In this document: positions 53,526-62,246 of the stretch, in pieces
Layout: each line of letters opens with the position of its first letter
Position numbering within the stretch: position 1 is the first letter of the stretch
Assembly (NCBI GenBank): GCA_021157415.1
Contig: JAGGWN010000122.1
Span: 1 to 64,000 of the forward strand
Direction: 5' to 3'
From: Bacteroidales bacterium
GTDB lineage: Bacteria > Bacteroidota > Bacteroidia > Bacteroidales > VadinHA17
Length of the DNA stretch: 64,000 bases
Made by a program: the position numbers and the translations under genes
Notes under the pieces: model-generated
Seen by the model: the letters and a program-made list of their open reading frames with translations, nothing else
Told to the model about the DNA's origin: nothing
The model's database searches: none

Positions 53526-56333
53526 ATGAATATCAAAAAACTTTTCCTGTCCCTTATTGTTACAACCTTCCTGGTTACTTTTTTCTCCTGTTCTTCTCCC
53601 CGGAAAGGCAAATGGGTGGCTGAAGCTCCTGCCGATACACTCTACACCCATATTGACACGGCCGGTGTTACGGTAATTCCCAACGGCCGTTTGATCACGC
53701 CACCGGGAAAATCCTTCCGCGTAGCGCCTCATCCGTTTGGCCTGGTGCTCAGCCGCGATGGAAAGATTGCCGTTACAGCCAATTCGGGTGTGCGGCCCTT
53801 GTCCGTGACCATCCTGAAAAATATTGACACGGATCATCCTCAGATTATTCAGATACCCCCCGGTGCCAAAAACGACGAAGGGGTGCTGGCCTCTGTGTTT
53901 ATGGGCCTGGCGATCTCGCCGGATGACAGCACGCTTTATGTGGCCGGCGGACAGGAAAACAAAATCTATCTGTTTGATATAACCTCCGGAAAAAGCAAAG
54001 GGTTGATCGATTGTGCTTACCGTGATGACAAGATAGATTATTCCGACGGCTATATAGGCGATATGATCATGAACCGGAAGGGAGACCGTTTGTATGCAGT
54101 AGATCAGGTGAATTTCAGGATGGTCATCGTGGATGCACTCCACAGGAAACTCTTGCAGTCTGTGCCTGTAGGACGATATCCTTTCGGAATAGCTCTCTCG
54201 CCGGATGAAAAAGCCGTATATGTGGCCAATGTCGGAATGTTTGAATATAAACCATATCGGGGAGTGGACCCTGAAAATCTGAAGGAGACGGCTCCTTCTT
54301 TTCCGCCGGTGGCTTTTGGCACCAAAGAGGCGGAGGAAGGAATCCATACCGATACCTTGGATATCCCGGGTCTGGGTAACCCCAACGTGCCTGAATCTTT
54401 TTCCGTATGGAAGATCGATCTGACCTTGCCAGGGCATCCTGCAGTTACGGCCAAAATAAAAACAGGGACCCTCGTAGGACAGATGGTGGAGGACTTTCCG
54501 GCGGTGGGAGGGAGTTCTCCAAATTCTCTGGCAGCCACCAAAGATTATGTTTTCGTGAGTAACGGGAATAACGACAATATCTCGGTCATAGGCATAAAGA
54601 AGGATACGGTGGTGCATACCATACACCTGAAGCTGGATCCCCGCATCGATCATCTGCGTGGCAAGATCCCCTTCGGGCTGGCTCTGTCTCCTGACCGGAA
54701 AAGATTATATGTTGCCGAGGCCGGGATCAATGCCATCGGCGTTATTGATGTTCCTTCCTTTGATGTGCTGGGGCATATCCCTGCCGGATGGTTCCCCTCC
54801 AAACTTAAGGTAACCCCCGACGGGAGAAAACTGATTGTGGCCAATGCCAAAGGTTACGGAAGTGGCCCCAACGGAGGAGCCGGCTATTGGCCCGGTCCGG
54901 AAGGTACCTACATCGGTTATTTGATGAAAGGTACCGTAGAGGTGATACCTATCCCTTCCGGACGGGAACTTAAAAAAACAACACAGCAGGTGATTAAAAA
55001 CAACTTCCGGTTCCGGAAAATTGACGATGCGGCCTTTGACTGGCGGAAAAACAACCCGGTTCCCCTGTACCCGGGAGAGAAAGTGTCACCTGTTAAGTAT
55101 CTGGTTTTTATCACCAAGGAAAACCGGACGTTTGATGAGATCTTTGGCGCCATGAAAAAGGCGGATGGTGATTCTACCCTGGCCCGTTACGGATCAGTGG
55201 TTACCTTCTGGAATAAAGATCATTCCCGGGAGGTACGGGATGCTCTGGTGATGCCGAACCATCTGGCGCTGGCCCGGCGTTTTGCCATGGGGGATAATTT
55301 CTATGTCGATTCGGATGTGTCGGCCGACGGACACCGTTGGCTGGCCAATACCTATCCCAACGAGTGGGTGGAAACCTGCACCCCGGCCAGCTATGGCGGT
55401 AACCGTAAGTTTAAATATTCAAAATCTCCCGGTTTCCTGGCATTCAACGGCGCTGCAGGAGCGATATATCCCGAAGATTACAATGAGGCAGGCTCACTGT
55501 GGGACCAGCTTGACAGGTACAATATCCCTTTTTATAATTTCGGTGAAGGAGTGATGTTCGAACCTGCTTCTTACGACAATTCCTATAAATATACGGGGAT
55601 GCGTTATCTTTATAACTATCCTATGCCGAAACCTCTGTTTGACAACTCTTCACGCAGCTACCCGACCTTTAATATGGGAATCCCCGACCAGTTCAGGGTG
55701 GACCAATTTATAAAGGAGTTTAATGTGAAATGGGGAAATAACGGCATGGATCTTCCGTCGGTGATCACCCTGATTCTGCCCAACGATCATGGTGCCGGCG
55801 AACGGGCTGCCGACGGATACCCGTTCCGCGAAAGCTATATGGCTGACAATGACCTGGCTCTGGGCCGGATTATAGAGTTCCTGTCCCATACCCCTTACTG
55901 GAAAAATATGGCAGTGGTTATTACCGAAGACGATGCTCAGAACGGTCTGGATCATATAGATGCCCATCGCAGTGTGCTGCTGGTGGTCTCTCCCTATGTG
56001 AAAAAAGGCTATGTGGGTCATGTGCATTATAGCTTTGGCAGTATTTTCAAAACCTTCTGGAATATCCTGGGGGTGCCTTACCTGAATGAATATGATGCCA
56101 CAGCCACAGATCTGGCCGACATGTTTACCGGTAAGCCCGATTTTACCCCTTACAATGCACAGCCTGTCGATAAACGCGTCTTCGATCCCCGGAAAGCCAT
56201 GACCCCGCTGGATGAAAATTTTAACTGGAAAGCCGTAAAAGAAAGTCCTGTGATAGATAATGTGAAAGATATGATCCGTGACAGCAAGGAACAGGAAGAA
56301 TACAGGACGCAGAATCAGGGTGTTAAGAAATGA
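53526..56333 (+). CDS. YncE-like beta-propeller / alkaline-phosphatase-superfamily lipoprotein 2
   Basis: The 935-residue lipoprotein (SLIVTTFLVTFFSC) has the same two parts as the protein at 26493: a YVTN propeller (about 60-480, LAISPDDSTLYVAGG, LALSPDRKRLYVAEA) and a phosphoesterase (about 530-900, FITKENRTFDEIFGA, VSADGHRWLANTY, LPNDHGAGE, MADNDLALGRI, ITEDDAQNGLDHIDAHR). It is about 95 residues longer, mainly from loops in the propeller. It converges with the GH78 gene. Its substrate is unknown; phosphodiesters on surface glycans or phospholipids are possible. Confidence 0.9.
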   Translation: MNIKKLFLSLIVTTFLVTFFSCSSPRKGKWVAEAPADTLYTHIDTAGVTVIPNGRLITPPGKSFRVAPHPFGLVLSRDGKIAVTANSGVRPLSVTILKNIDTDHPQIIQIPPGAKNDEGVLASVFMGLAISPDDSTLYVAGGQENKIYLFDITSGKSKGLIDCAYRDDKIDYSDGYIGDMIMNRKGDRLYAVDQVNFRMVIVDALHRKLLQSVPVGRYPFGIALSPDEKAVYVANVGMFEYKPYRGVDPENLKETAPSFPPVAFGTKEAEEGIHTDTLDIPGLGNPNVPESFSVWKIDLTLPGHPAVTAKIKTGTLVGQMVEDFPAVGGSSPNSLAATKDYVFVSNGNNDNISVIGIKKDTVVHTIHLKLDPRIDHLRGKIPFGLALSPDRKRLYVAEAGINAIGVIDVPSFDVLGHIPAGWFPSKLKVTPDGRKLIVANAKGYGSGPNGGAGYWPGPEGTYIGYLMKGTVEVIPIPSGRELKKTTQQVIKNNFRFRKIDDAAFDWRKNNPVPLYPGEKVSPVKYLVFITKENRTFDEIFGAMKKADGDSTLARYGSVVTFWNKDHSREVRDALVMPNHLALARRFAMGDNFYVDSDVSADGHRWLANTYPNEWVETCTPASYGGNRKFKYSKSPGFLAFNGAAGAIYPEDYNEAGSLWDQLDRYNIPFYNFGEGVMFEPASYDNSYKYTGMRYLYNYPMPKPLFDNSSRSYPTFNMGIPDQFRVDQFIKEFNVKWGNNGMDLPSVITLILPNDHGAGERAADGYPFRESYMADNDLALGRIIEFLSHTPYWKNMAVVITEDDAQNGLDHIDAHRSVLLVVSPYVKKGYVGHVHYSFGSIFKTFWNILGVPYLNEYDATATDLADMFTGKPDFTPYNAQPVDKRVFDPRKAMTPLDENFNWKAVKESPVIDNVKDMIRDSKEQEEYRTQNQGVKK

Positions 56334-56411
56334 GCGGAAGCAGAGGCGATATATTTGACCCCGGCGTGCTGCTTATGCCTCTCCTGGTGATAAGGTGGTG
56401 TAAAAATGTCT

Positions 56412-59234
56412 TTATAGACCGGTTACCTTAAATTCATAACTTCCCGATCCTACAGAAAAGATAATATGGTTGTTTTCTTTTGTGGCATGGCCGATGCCCC
56501 GGATACCCGGAATGAAAGAGTGATTCTCCCACACCGTTGTGCCGCTCTCGCTGACCGTTATATTTTTACGGCCTGTCACAGGCAAGCTGACGGAAGCATT
56601 GCTGTTAGCGGGAATCTCCACATGAAAAACCACTTTGTGGGGAAAACGATGCCACTCCGAGAGGACAGTACCATGCACCGATTCGACCGAAGCTTTTACG
56701 AAGGATAAGCCCGCCGGGAGAAAAGGTTGAATATGAATGTGCTTATACCCGGTGGTGGTTCCTCCGTCCATGGGCGAGCAGATGCCTGCCAGGTATTTGT
56801 ACAGGAACTCCGAAACGGTGCCGAACATTTGATGGTTGTGAGAGTCCCTGCCATCCCATTCTTCCCACAACGTGGTGGCTCCCTTGGACAGCCAGTAACC
56901 ATATCCGGGGAATGTGGTCTGTGTGACAAGGGTCTGGGCCACATCGTTCCGGCCGGCATGGGCCAGAACGGACCATAAGTATTTGGTGCCGATAATTCCG
57001 GTATTCAGGTGTCCGTTGTGTGTGATCATGATATCGTCCGACAGGTCCTGTAGAACCTGTTCCCGATGTGCTTCAGGCACAAGGTTCAACGCCAGCGCAA
57101 GCACCTGATAGGTTTGATAAAGCGAGTCGGTTCCAAACAGATTGGTTTCCGGATTAAAAAACTTGTGAATGAATGCCTGTTTGACGGAATCGGCCAGGGT
57201 CAGGTACCTGGCGGCGTCTTTCTTATGGCCCAGCACGGAGGCTATTTTTGAAAATGTCCATGTGTCCAGAAAATAATACGCGGTGTTGACTACCGGATGG
57301 TTAGGCCCGTCCGACTGTCCCGGGGCGCACCACTCACCCAGCGAGTCCCAGTAACCACCAAAGGCATTGATAATGAAAGGTTCAGCCGGGTTCGCATCGC
57401 TCCGTGCCAGGTGGTAAAGATAAGCCAGATATTTTTTCATGGTTACATAATGAGACGCCAGGACTGTGGTATCTGCATAATAGCGGTACATCCACCAGGG
57501 GATCAGAACATAGGCGCTGCCCCAGGCGATTCCGCCACCGTTACCACCGATCAGGGTGGGGGAGGTGTTGGGGATCCGTCCGTTGTCATATTGTGAATCC
57601 TGCATGTCATTGAGCCATTTGGTATAGAATGAGGCCATCCGGAAATCATGCATGCTCGTTTCGGCAATGATCTCTCCGTCCCCGTTGTACCCTCCTTTTT
57701 CCCGGTGGGGACAGTCTGTGGGCACACCATGCTGATTGCTTTTCTGTGACCACAGGGCAGCGCGCCATATTCGGTTCAGGAGTGAATCGGAGGATTCAAA
57801 CATACCGGCAGGTTCCAGGGCTGAATGGACCACCCTGCCCTCAAGATACATAGAGTCTATTTTATCAGGCTGCTTGGTCCGTACTTCTGCATAGCGGAAT
57901 CCGGTGTAAAAAAAACGGGGCTCATACACTTCCATGCCTTGTCCTTTCAGGGTATAATCAGTCCACACCCGGGCATGATAGGCGAACTTCGTGCTTAGCC
58001 TGTCACCTTTTTTCAGGGGCTTGGGGAAAAGCGAGTCGTTGAGGGTCTCGGCGCCGCGTATGCGAACGCTTACACCCGGATCTCCTTGTATCCGGATGCG
58101 CCACCACCCGGCAAAATTCTGTCCCAGGTCGAACAACGTAACCCCGGGTTCAGGATGTGTAACGGCAACGGGTTTTAGCGTCTGAACAACTTTTATAGGG
58201 GGCATGAGTTGTGATTTCAGGATCACACCGGGATCTTCGGGAAGTAGGACACCGGACCATCCCGAATCATCAAAACCCGGCGATGCCCATCCGTTTTGTT
58301 CCAGCCTTGCATCATAGTCTTCTCCGCCATATACATGATTAAAGGTGATCGGACCGGAAGCAGATTTCCAGGATCCATCCGTAACGATAAGATCTTTGCT
58401 TCCGTCTGCATAGGTGATATTAAGCTGCAGCAGGGCCCGCGGGGTGAGGCTACGCGGTTTATGACCGCTCCATCCGTACCGGCCTTTGACGGCAACAACC
58501 CGGTAGGTTCCGTTTCCCAGTATGATTCCCAGCACATTCTCTCCCCGCTTCAGACGGTCTGTGACATCATAGGTTGCATAGAGCACCCGTTTTCTGAAAT
58601 TGGTCCTGGCAGGATCCAGCACATGATCCCCGGTTTTTTCCCCGTTCAGATATAGTTCGTATTGCCCAAGACCGGTTACATATACCCGGGCAAACCGTAT
58701 TTTCTTATCTACGTTAAACGCTTTTCTCAGCAAAGGTGCGGAAACGGTGGTGTCACCTGCGGTGATCCATTTTGCTTTCCAATCTGACCGGTTTAACAGT
58801 CCTGTCTGGAACCAGGCGTTCTTTGCCGGAGTGGCTTTGTTTCCTTTTTCATCCCATACTTCTACGGTCCAGAAATATTTTTTACCGCTTTCCAGAGGCA
58901 TTCCCTGATAAGCGATGTTGACGGAGCGATCGGAGAGCACTTTATCTGTGTCCCAGACTTTTTCTTTTTTGCCGGATGTGCCGGTTACGACAATCCGGTA
59001 GGCGGTCTGGGACAGGCCGCGGCGGGAACCTTTGATAATCCAGGAAAAACGGGGGTGAGCAACATCCACCCCCGGCGGATTGATGAGATACTCACAACGC
59101 ATATCTTCTATCCGTACCTTGTCTCCGTGAGTGAAGCACGACTCAGTGAAGATGAAAATAAGAAGAAAGGCAGCAACTGCGGTCAAATGGTGTATAAAAT
59201 ATTTTATCATTCTGACCATGTATATCTTTTTCAT
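56412..59234 (-). CDS. GH78 family alpha-L-rhamnosidase
   Basis: The protein has 940 residues with a lipoprotein-type signal (LIFIFTESC). N-terminal beta domains (RCEYLINPPGVDVAHPRFSW, WKAKWITAG) precede the (alpha/alpha)6 barrel. VPTDCPHREKGGYNGDGEI carries the GH78 acid region (most relatives have DCPQRDER.GW.GDA; here the spacing differs). GATTLWEEWDG and SHNHQMFGTVSEFLYKYLAGI hold the second catalytic Glu and the C-terminal barrel end. It removes terminal alpha-L-rhamnose. It is convergent with the phosphatase gene and 24 bases from the GH16 gene. Confidence 0.92.
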   Translation of the reverse strand: MKKIYMVRMIKYFIHHLTAVAAFLLIFIFTESCFTHGDKVRIEDMRCEYLINPPGVDVAHPRFSWIIKGSRRGLSQTAYRIVVTGTSGKKEKVWDTDKVLSDRSVNIAYQGMPLESGKKYFWTVEVWDEKGNKATPAKNAWFQTGLLNRSDWKAKWITAGDTTVSAPLLRKAFNVDKKIRFARVYVTGLGQYELYLNGEKTGDHVLDPARTNFRKRVLYATYDVTDRLKRGENVLGIILGNGTYRVVAVKGRYGWSGHKPRSLTPRALLQLNITYADGSKDLIVTDGSWKSASGPITFNHVYGGEDYDARLEQNGWASPGFDDSGWSGVLLPEDPGVILKSQLMPPIKVVQTLKPVAVTHPEPGVTLFDLGQNFAGWWRIRIQGDPGVSVRIRGAETLNDSLFPKPLKKGDRLSTKFAYHARVWTDYTLKGQGMEVYEPRFFYTGFRYAEVRTKQPDKIDSMYLEGRVVHSALEPAGMFESSDSLLNRIWRAALWSQKSNQHGVPTDCPHREKGGYNGDGEIIAETSMHDFRMASFYTKWLNDMQDSQYDNGRIPNTSPTLIGGNGGGIAWGSAYVLIPWWMYRYYADTTVLASHYVTMKKYLAYLYHLARSDANPAEPFIINAFGGYWDSLGEWCAPGQSDGPNHPVVNTAYYFLDTWTFSKIASVLGHKKDAARYLTLADSVKQAFIHKFFNPETNLFGTDSLYQTYQVLALALNLVPEAHREQVLQDLSDDIMITHNGHLNTGIIGTKYLWSVLAHAGRNDVAQTLVTQTTFPGYGYWLSKGATTLWEEWDGRDSHNHQMFGTVSEFLYKYLAGICSPMDGGTTTGYKHIHIQPFLPAGLSFVKASVESVHGTVLSEWHRFPHKVVFHVEIPANSNASVSLPVTGRKNITVSESGTTVWENHSFIPGIRGIGHATKENNHIIFSVGSGSYEFKVTGL

Positions 59235-59258
59235 ATATGTAAAGAATAAAATGACAAA

Positions 59259-60425
59259 TCAATGATAAACCCGGATGTAATCCACCGTCATGCTCTGGGG
59301 AAAGACAGTGGTCGCATCGGGATTGCCCGGCCAGGCCCCTCCGACGGCTACGTTAAAAATAAAATAAAAAGGAGCGTTAAAAGGGTAGTTGACAATGTTT
59401 GCCTTGTTGAAAGTCTTGAATTTTTCATTATCCACATACCATTCCATACGATCCTGATCCCATACCAGGGAAAAAACATGAAACCGTTCGGAAAAATCTT
59501 CCTGTGAGAGGCTATAGCTTCCGCCCGAGCTCTTATGACCGTTCTCATCATAATGCACGGTCCCGTGAACGACATTGGGTTCTTTGCCTATCATCTCCAT
59601 AATGTCGATCTCTCCGCATGCAGGCCATCCGACAGTGGAGATATTGGTACCCAGCATCCAGATGGCCGGCCACAGGCCCTGCCCCATGGGAAGTTTTGCA
59701 CGGATATCTATACGTCCAAATTGAACTTCCACTTTGCCTTCCGTTTTTATGCGGGCTGAGGTGTAACCGGAGGCCTCTTTCAAAGCGGTAATGATCAGCC
59801 TGCCCTTTTCCAGCCTGAGGTTCTCTTTCTGATCCGTGTAACTCTCCAGCTCCTGGTTGCCCCATCCGCAAATTCCCTTATCGCATCCATTTCCCAGCTC
59901 AGGGGACCAGTCATTCAGATTCAGGGTGGTATCCTCAAATTCGTCCTGCCAGACCAGCTCCATGGAAGGATGCGTCCGGGATGTGTAAAACCCGTCGGCA
60001 TCGGTTAAAACCGACTCCAGCGGATCATCATCGGTAATGGAAATGGTCCGCGTAATGGTTGTGTTATTATAGGTAATCCTGAGCTCAAAATTCTCTGTAA
60101 GTTCAGGGAATGTGTCGCCGATAATGATAAGGGAGATGGTTTGCCCGGACTGCCCCGGTTTGAAAGTGAGGGTGCCTGAAGCCTGTTTGATATCCTGGTT
60201 AAAACGGGCAGACCCTTCCGTGACCTCATAACCGGCATCAAATGCCGTGACAAAAATGCCTTCCGGAACGATTGTGATTTGAACGGGATGGTCACTGTTC
60301 CCCTCGGTGATGTCCGGAACACTGATCTTTAAACCCTGTATTGAATTTTGAGTGCTTTTGGCACAATTCCAACAAAAAAAAGGTAATATAGCCAGAAACA
60401 ATGCTGAACGGATGATTTTTTTCAT
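59259..60425 (-). CDS. GH16 family beta-glucanase lipoprotein with Calx-beta domain
   Basis: The protein has 388 residues with a lipoprotein signal ending near C21. A Calx-beta-like domain (about 33-133, ending ISITDDDP) is followed by GH16 (about 155-388). GEIDIMEMIG gives the catalytic EIDIME pattern (E272 nucleophile, D274, E277 acid/base) and GHEHYD-type residues follow as HGTVHYDENG. This motif spacing is that of laminarinases and related beta-1,3-glucanases. It would cleave beta-glucans at the surface. It is probably co-transcribed with GH78 (24 bases). Confidence 0.92.
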   Translation of the reverse strand: MKKIIRSALFLAILPFFCWNCAKSTQNSIQGLKISVPDITEGNSDHPVQITIVPEGIFVTAFDAGYEVTEGSARFNQDIKQASGTLTFKPGQSGQTISLIIIGDTFPELTENFELRITYNNTTITRTISITDDDPLESVLTDADGFYTSRTHPSMELVWQDEFEDTTLNLNDWSPELGNGCDKGICGWGNQELESYTDQKENLRLEKGRLIITALKEASGYTSARIKTEGKVEVQFGRIDIRAKLPMGQGLWPAIWMLGTNISTVGWPACGEIDIMEMIGKEPNVVHGTVHYDENGHKSSGGSYSLSQEDFSERFHVFSLVWDQDRMEWYVDNEKFKTFNKANIVNYPFNAPFYFIFNVAVGGAWPGNPDATTVFPQSMTVDYIRVYH

Positions 60426-60527
60426 GCTAAAAACCGGTTATGGAATTATATTCTAAAGATAAATACTTTATCCGTAAAGGGAAAGTTAAAGGAATAAATA
60501 TTGAAAAAAAACATGGCAATCGGGCTG

Positions 60528-60560
60528 AAAAAAAGAAGCGAACGATGCCGCTTCTTTTTA
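60528..60560 (-). terminator. Hairpin terminator of tRNA-Lys
   Basis: AAAAAGAAGCG / CGCTTCTTTTT stem with an 8-10 base loop, six bases past the tRNA. The symmetric A and T tracts allow function on both strands; on the minus strand it ends in a T-run. Confidence 0.75.
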
Positions 60561-60565
60561 CCCGG

Positions 60566-60638
60566 TCGGTCTGGAGGGACTCGAACCCTCAACCCCGAGA
60601 TTAAGAGTCACGTGCTCTGCCAGTTGAGCTACAGACCG
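60566..60638 (-). tRNA. tRNA-Lys (anticodon CTT)
   Basis: The 73-base cloverleaf has acceptor CGGTCTG/CAGACCG, D arm GCTC..GAGC, anticodon loop CTCTTAA (anticodon CTT, codon AAG), a five-base variable loop and T arm GAGGG-TTCGAGT-CCCTC. CCA is not encoded. The anticodon stem CGTGA/TCTCG has a U-U mismatch at its third pair, so it is weaker than normal. Confidence 0.92.
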
Positions 60639-60650
60639 TTCAATGTGGGA

Positions 60651-60658
60651 CAAAAATA
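60651..60658 (-). promoter_or_regulatory. -7 promoter box of tRNA-Lys
   Basis: TATTTTTG on the minus strand matches TAnnTTTG and is 12 bases before the mature tRNA start. Confidence 0.5.
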
Positions 60659-60792
60659 ATACTTTTTAATTGAAAAAAACCTGGATAGGGCAGGAAAAAT
60701 TGAAATTTCATTTTATTCCGGAATAATGTGCCGGTATGAGTTTCTTTTGTTCATGCAACGGAAGATTTCTGCTATAGTGAATTATATTTATC

Positions 60793-60818
60793 TCCTACGT
60801 AGATGCCTACGTAGGAAG
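60793..60818. repeat. CCTACGTAGG double-palindrome repeat, copy 2
   Basis: Reading the minus strand gives TTCCTACGTAGGCATCTACGTAG, identical to 31859-31881 except for one base. The two copies are in opposite orientation. Confidence 0.75.
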
Positions 60819-61000
60819 CCAAAAACGGGTGTGGGAATGACGGCATAAAAGCTTGTCAAACAGGAGGCCGGATCCATCGAAATTTACTACATAAATACAC
60901 TACTGACCGACAAGAAAGAAAGATCATTCTTACGGTTTCCCCTTTCGGTTGAACGGTGAATGCGTTTGCCTCCTCTAATCATCACTTCATCGCGTCATGG

Positions 61001-61160
61001 TTCAATTCTTCCCCTATGGGTGGTTTGGGTTACCATTCTTGCACAGGCAATGAAAGGCTACCCTGCAGTCTTTCAACCCCTATGGGGACGTTTTTGATTC
61101 CGTTACCATTATATAGTCCCGCATCGACTTGTTGGGAAGAGGCAGCCACTTCAGTGGCTG
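61001..61160. repeat. Degenerate CCCCTATGGG tandem unit and palindrome
   Basis: Units TTCAAttctTCCCCTATGGG...GTTACCATT (61001-61036) and TTTCAACCCCTATGGGG...GTTACCATT (61071-61110) are related; a CAGCCACT/AGTGGCTG palindrome (61143-61160) follows. They look like fragments of common Bacteroidota intergenic repeats. Confidence 0.45.
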
Positions 61161-61326
61161 TCTAATGTGGTGTGGTTTATCCGGGAAATTGGGACAGGTT
61201 GTTGGATTTTTTTTTATCATGTAATATGCTTATCTTTCGAAAACAATTAGATTAATTAAAAATAATATAAATATGTGTTTGCACGTTACCTTTATAATTA
61301 TTTAGTATTTCATTAAAAAGATCATT

Positions 61327-62154
61327 ATGAAAAAAAATATTATTTTAAATTTATTGTGGATTATTGTGTTTGTTTTTTCTATCTATTTGTCTGGTTGCAG
61401 AAATCGGAATTCATCACAGAAAAATGGTAATATTCAGGACGTTTTGGTAAAATCTAAAATTCAGGGACATGTTAAGGACTTTATTTATCCCTTGCCAACG
61501 CCACTCGAAGTCATTCAGATGCTTCAGGATATCGGGATTAGCTATATTATCGGGATTAGCAATTATCCGGAAAATGTAAATCAATATTTATCTGCAAAGA
61601 GCAAAGCGGTTGCTTTGGGTGTTTACGGAACCGATCTCAGTTATGCAAGTATCTATAATATGCAGCAAGATCTTTTTTTATATCTTGAAACTATTAAAAA
61701 ACTGGCACAGGAATTGGATTTACAATCGGTATATAATGAAGATATTTTGTCGCAGATCAAAAATAATATTGACAAAAAGGATACATTGGTCAATATTTTG
61801 TCTAATTCTTTATTTGAGAGTTATAATTCCCTGAACAAAAATGGGAAAGGAGATCTTGCATTACGGATGGTTGCTGGAGGGTGGATTGAGGCGTTATACC
61901 TTACAACCCATGTCTCAGAAAATTCTTATAATAATTATAAACTGGTTAAAATAATTTTTGAACAGAAATCTTCATTAAACAAACTTTTTGATGTCTTAAA
62001 TGAAAAAAAAGATAACCCATCCATACAGGAGTTGATAGACATATTCACGCCGCTGAAAAAAACATATGATTCAATACAGGGCAGCCTCACAGAAGATCAA
62101 TTAAAAAAGATTATCATGGAGGTGGAAAAAGCAAGAAATAAACTATTACAATAA
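61327..62154 (+). CDS. Lipoprotein of unknown function, upstream of ABC ATPase
   Basis: The 275-residue protein has a lipoprotein signal (VFVFSIYLSGC) and is otherwise mostly alpha-helical with no family I can name firmly. Segments such as PLPTPLEVIQMLQDIGISYI, AVALGVYGTDLSYASIYNMQQ and LALRMVAGGWIEALYL recur in helical Bacteroidota envelope lipoproteins. Its base composition is more AT-rich than the genes to its left. It is 92 bases before the ABC ATPase gene, and the two are likely one unit. Confidence 0.7.
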   Translation: MKKNIILNLLWIIVFVFSIYLSGCRNRNSSQKNGNIQDVLVKSKIQGHVKDFIYPLPTPLEVIQMLQDIGISYIIGISNYPENVNQYLSAKSKAVALGVYGTDLSYASIYNMQQDLFLYLETIKKLAQELDLQSVYNEDILSQIKNNIDKKDTLVNILSNSLFESYNSLNKNGKGDLALRMVAGGWIEALYLTTHVSENSYNNYKLVKIIFEQKSSLNKLFDVLNEKKDNPSIQELIDIFTPLKKTYDSIQGSLTEDQLKKIIMEVEKARNKLLQ

Positions 62155-62246
62155 GTCCCTTTGTATTGTAATGATTATTTCAAATCTATCCTTACTATAC
62201 TTTATTATCTGATCTGTCTGCCTGTCTGGGTTTTTAATTTATATAC

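Larger units (their letters stand above)
60639..61326. other. Long non-coding stretch with promoter box and decayed repeats
   Basis: No gene is visible. Minus-strand TATTTTTG at 60651-60658 lies 12 bases before the tRNA 5' end and fits its promoter. A CCTACGTAGG double palindrome lies at 60793-60818. Two diverged copies of a unit containing CCCCTATGGG and GTTACCATT lie at 61001-61040 and 61071-61110, followed by CAGCCACT-TC-AGTGGCTG at 61143-61160. The last 150 bases are strongly AT-rich and should hold the promoter of the lipoprotein gene. Confidence 0.6.

Noticed and set aside
52812-54653. Long minus-strand frame extending QueE to about 613 residues
   Set aside because: The part beyond 53459 is antisense to the propeller-phosphatase gene and has no family sequence; QueE begins properly at MKMTALSRAD.
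61001-61110. Possible CRISPR remnant
   Set aside because: Only two diverged units, no regular spacers and no cas genes.
60956-61165. 69-residue frame in the repeat-rich gap
   Set aside because: It lies entirely within degenerate CCCCTATGGG repeats.
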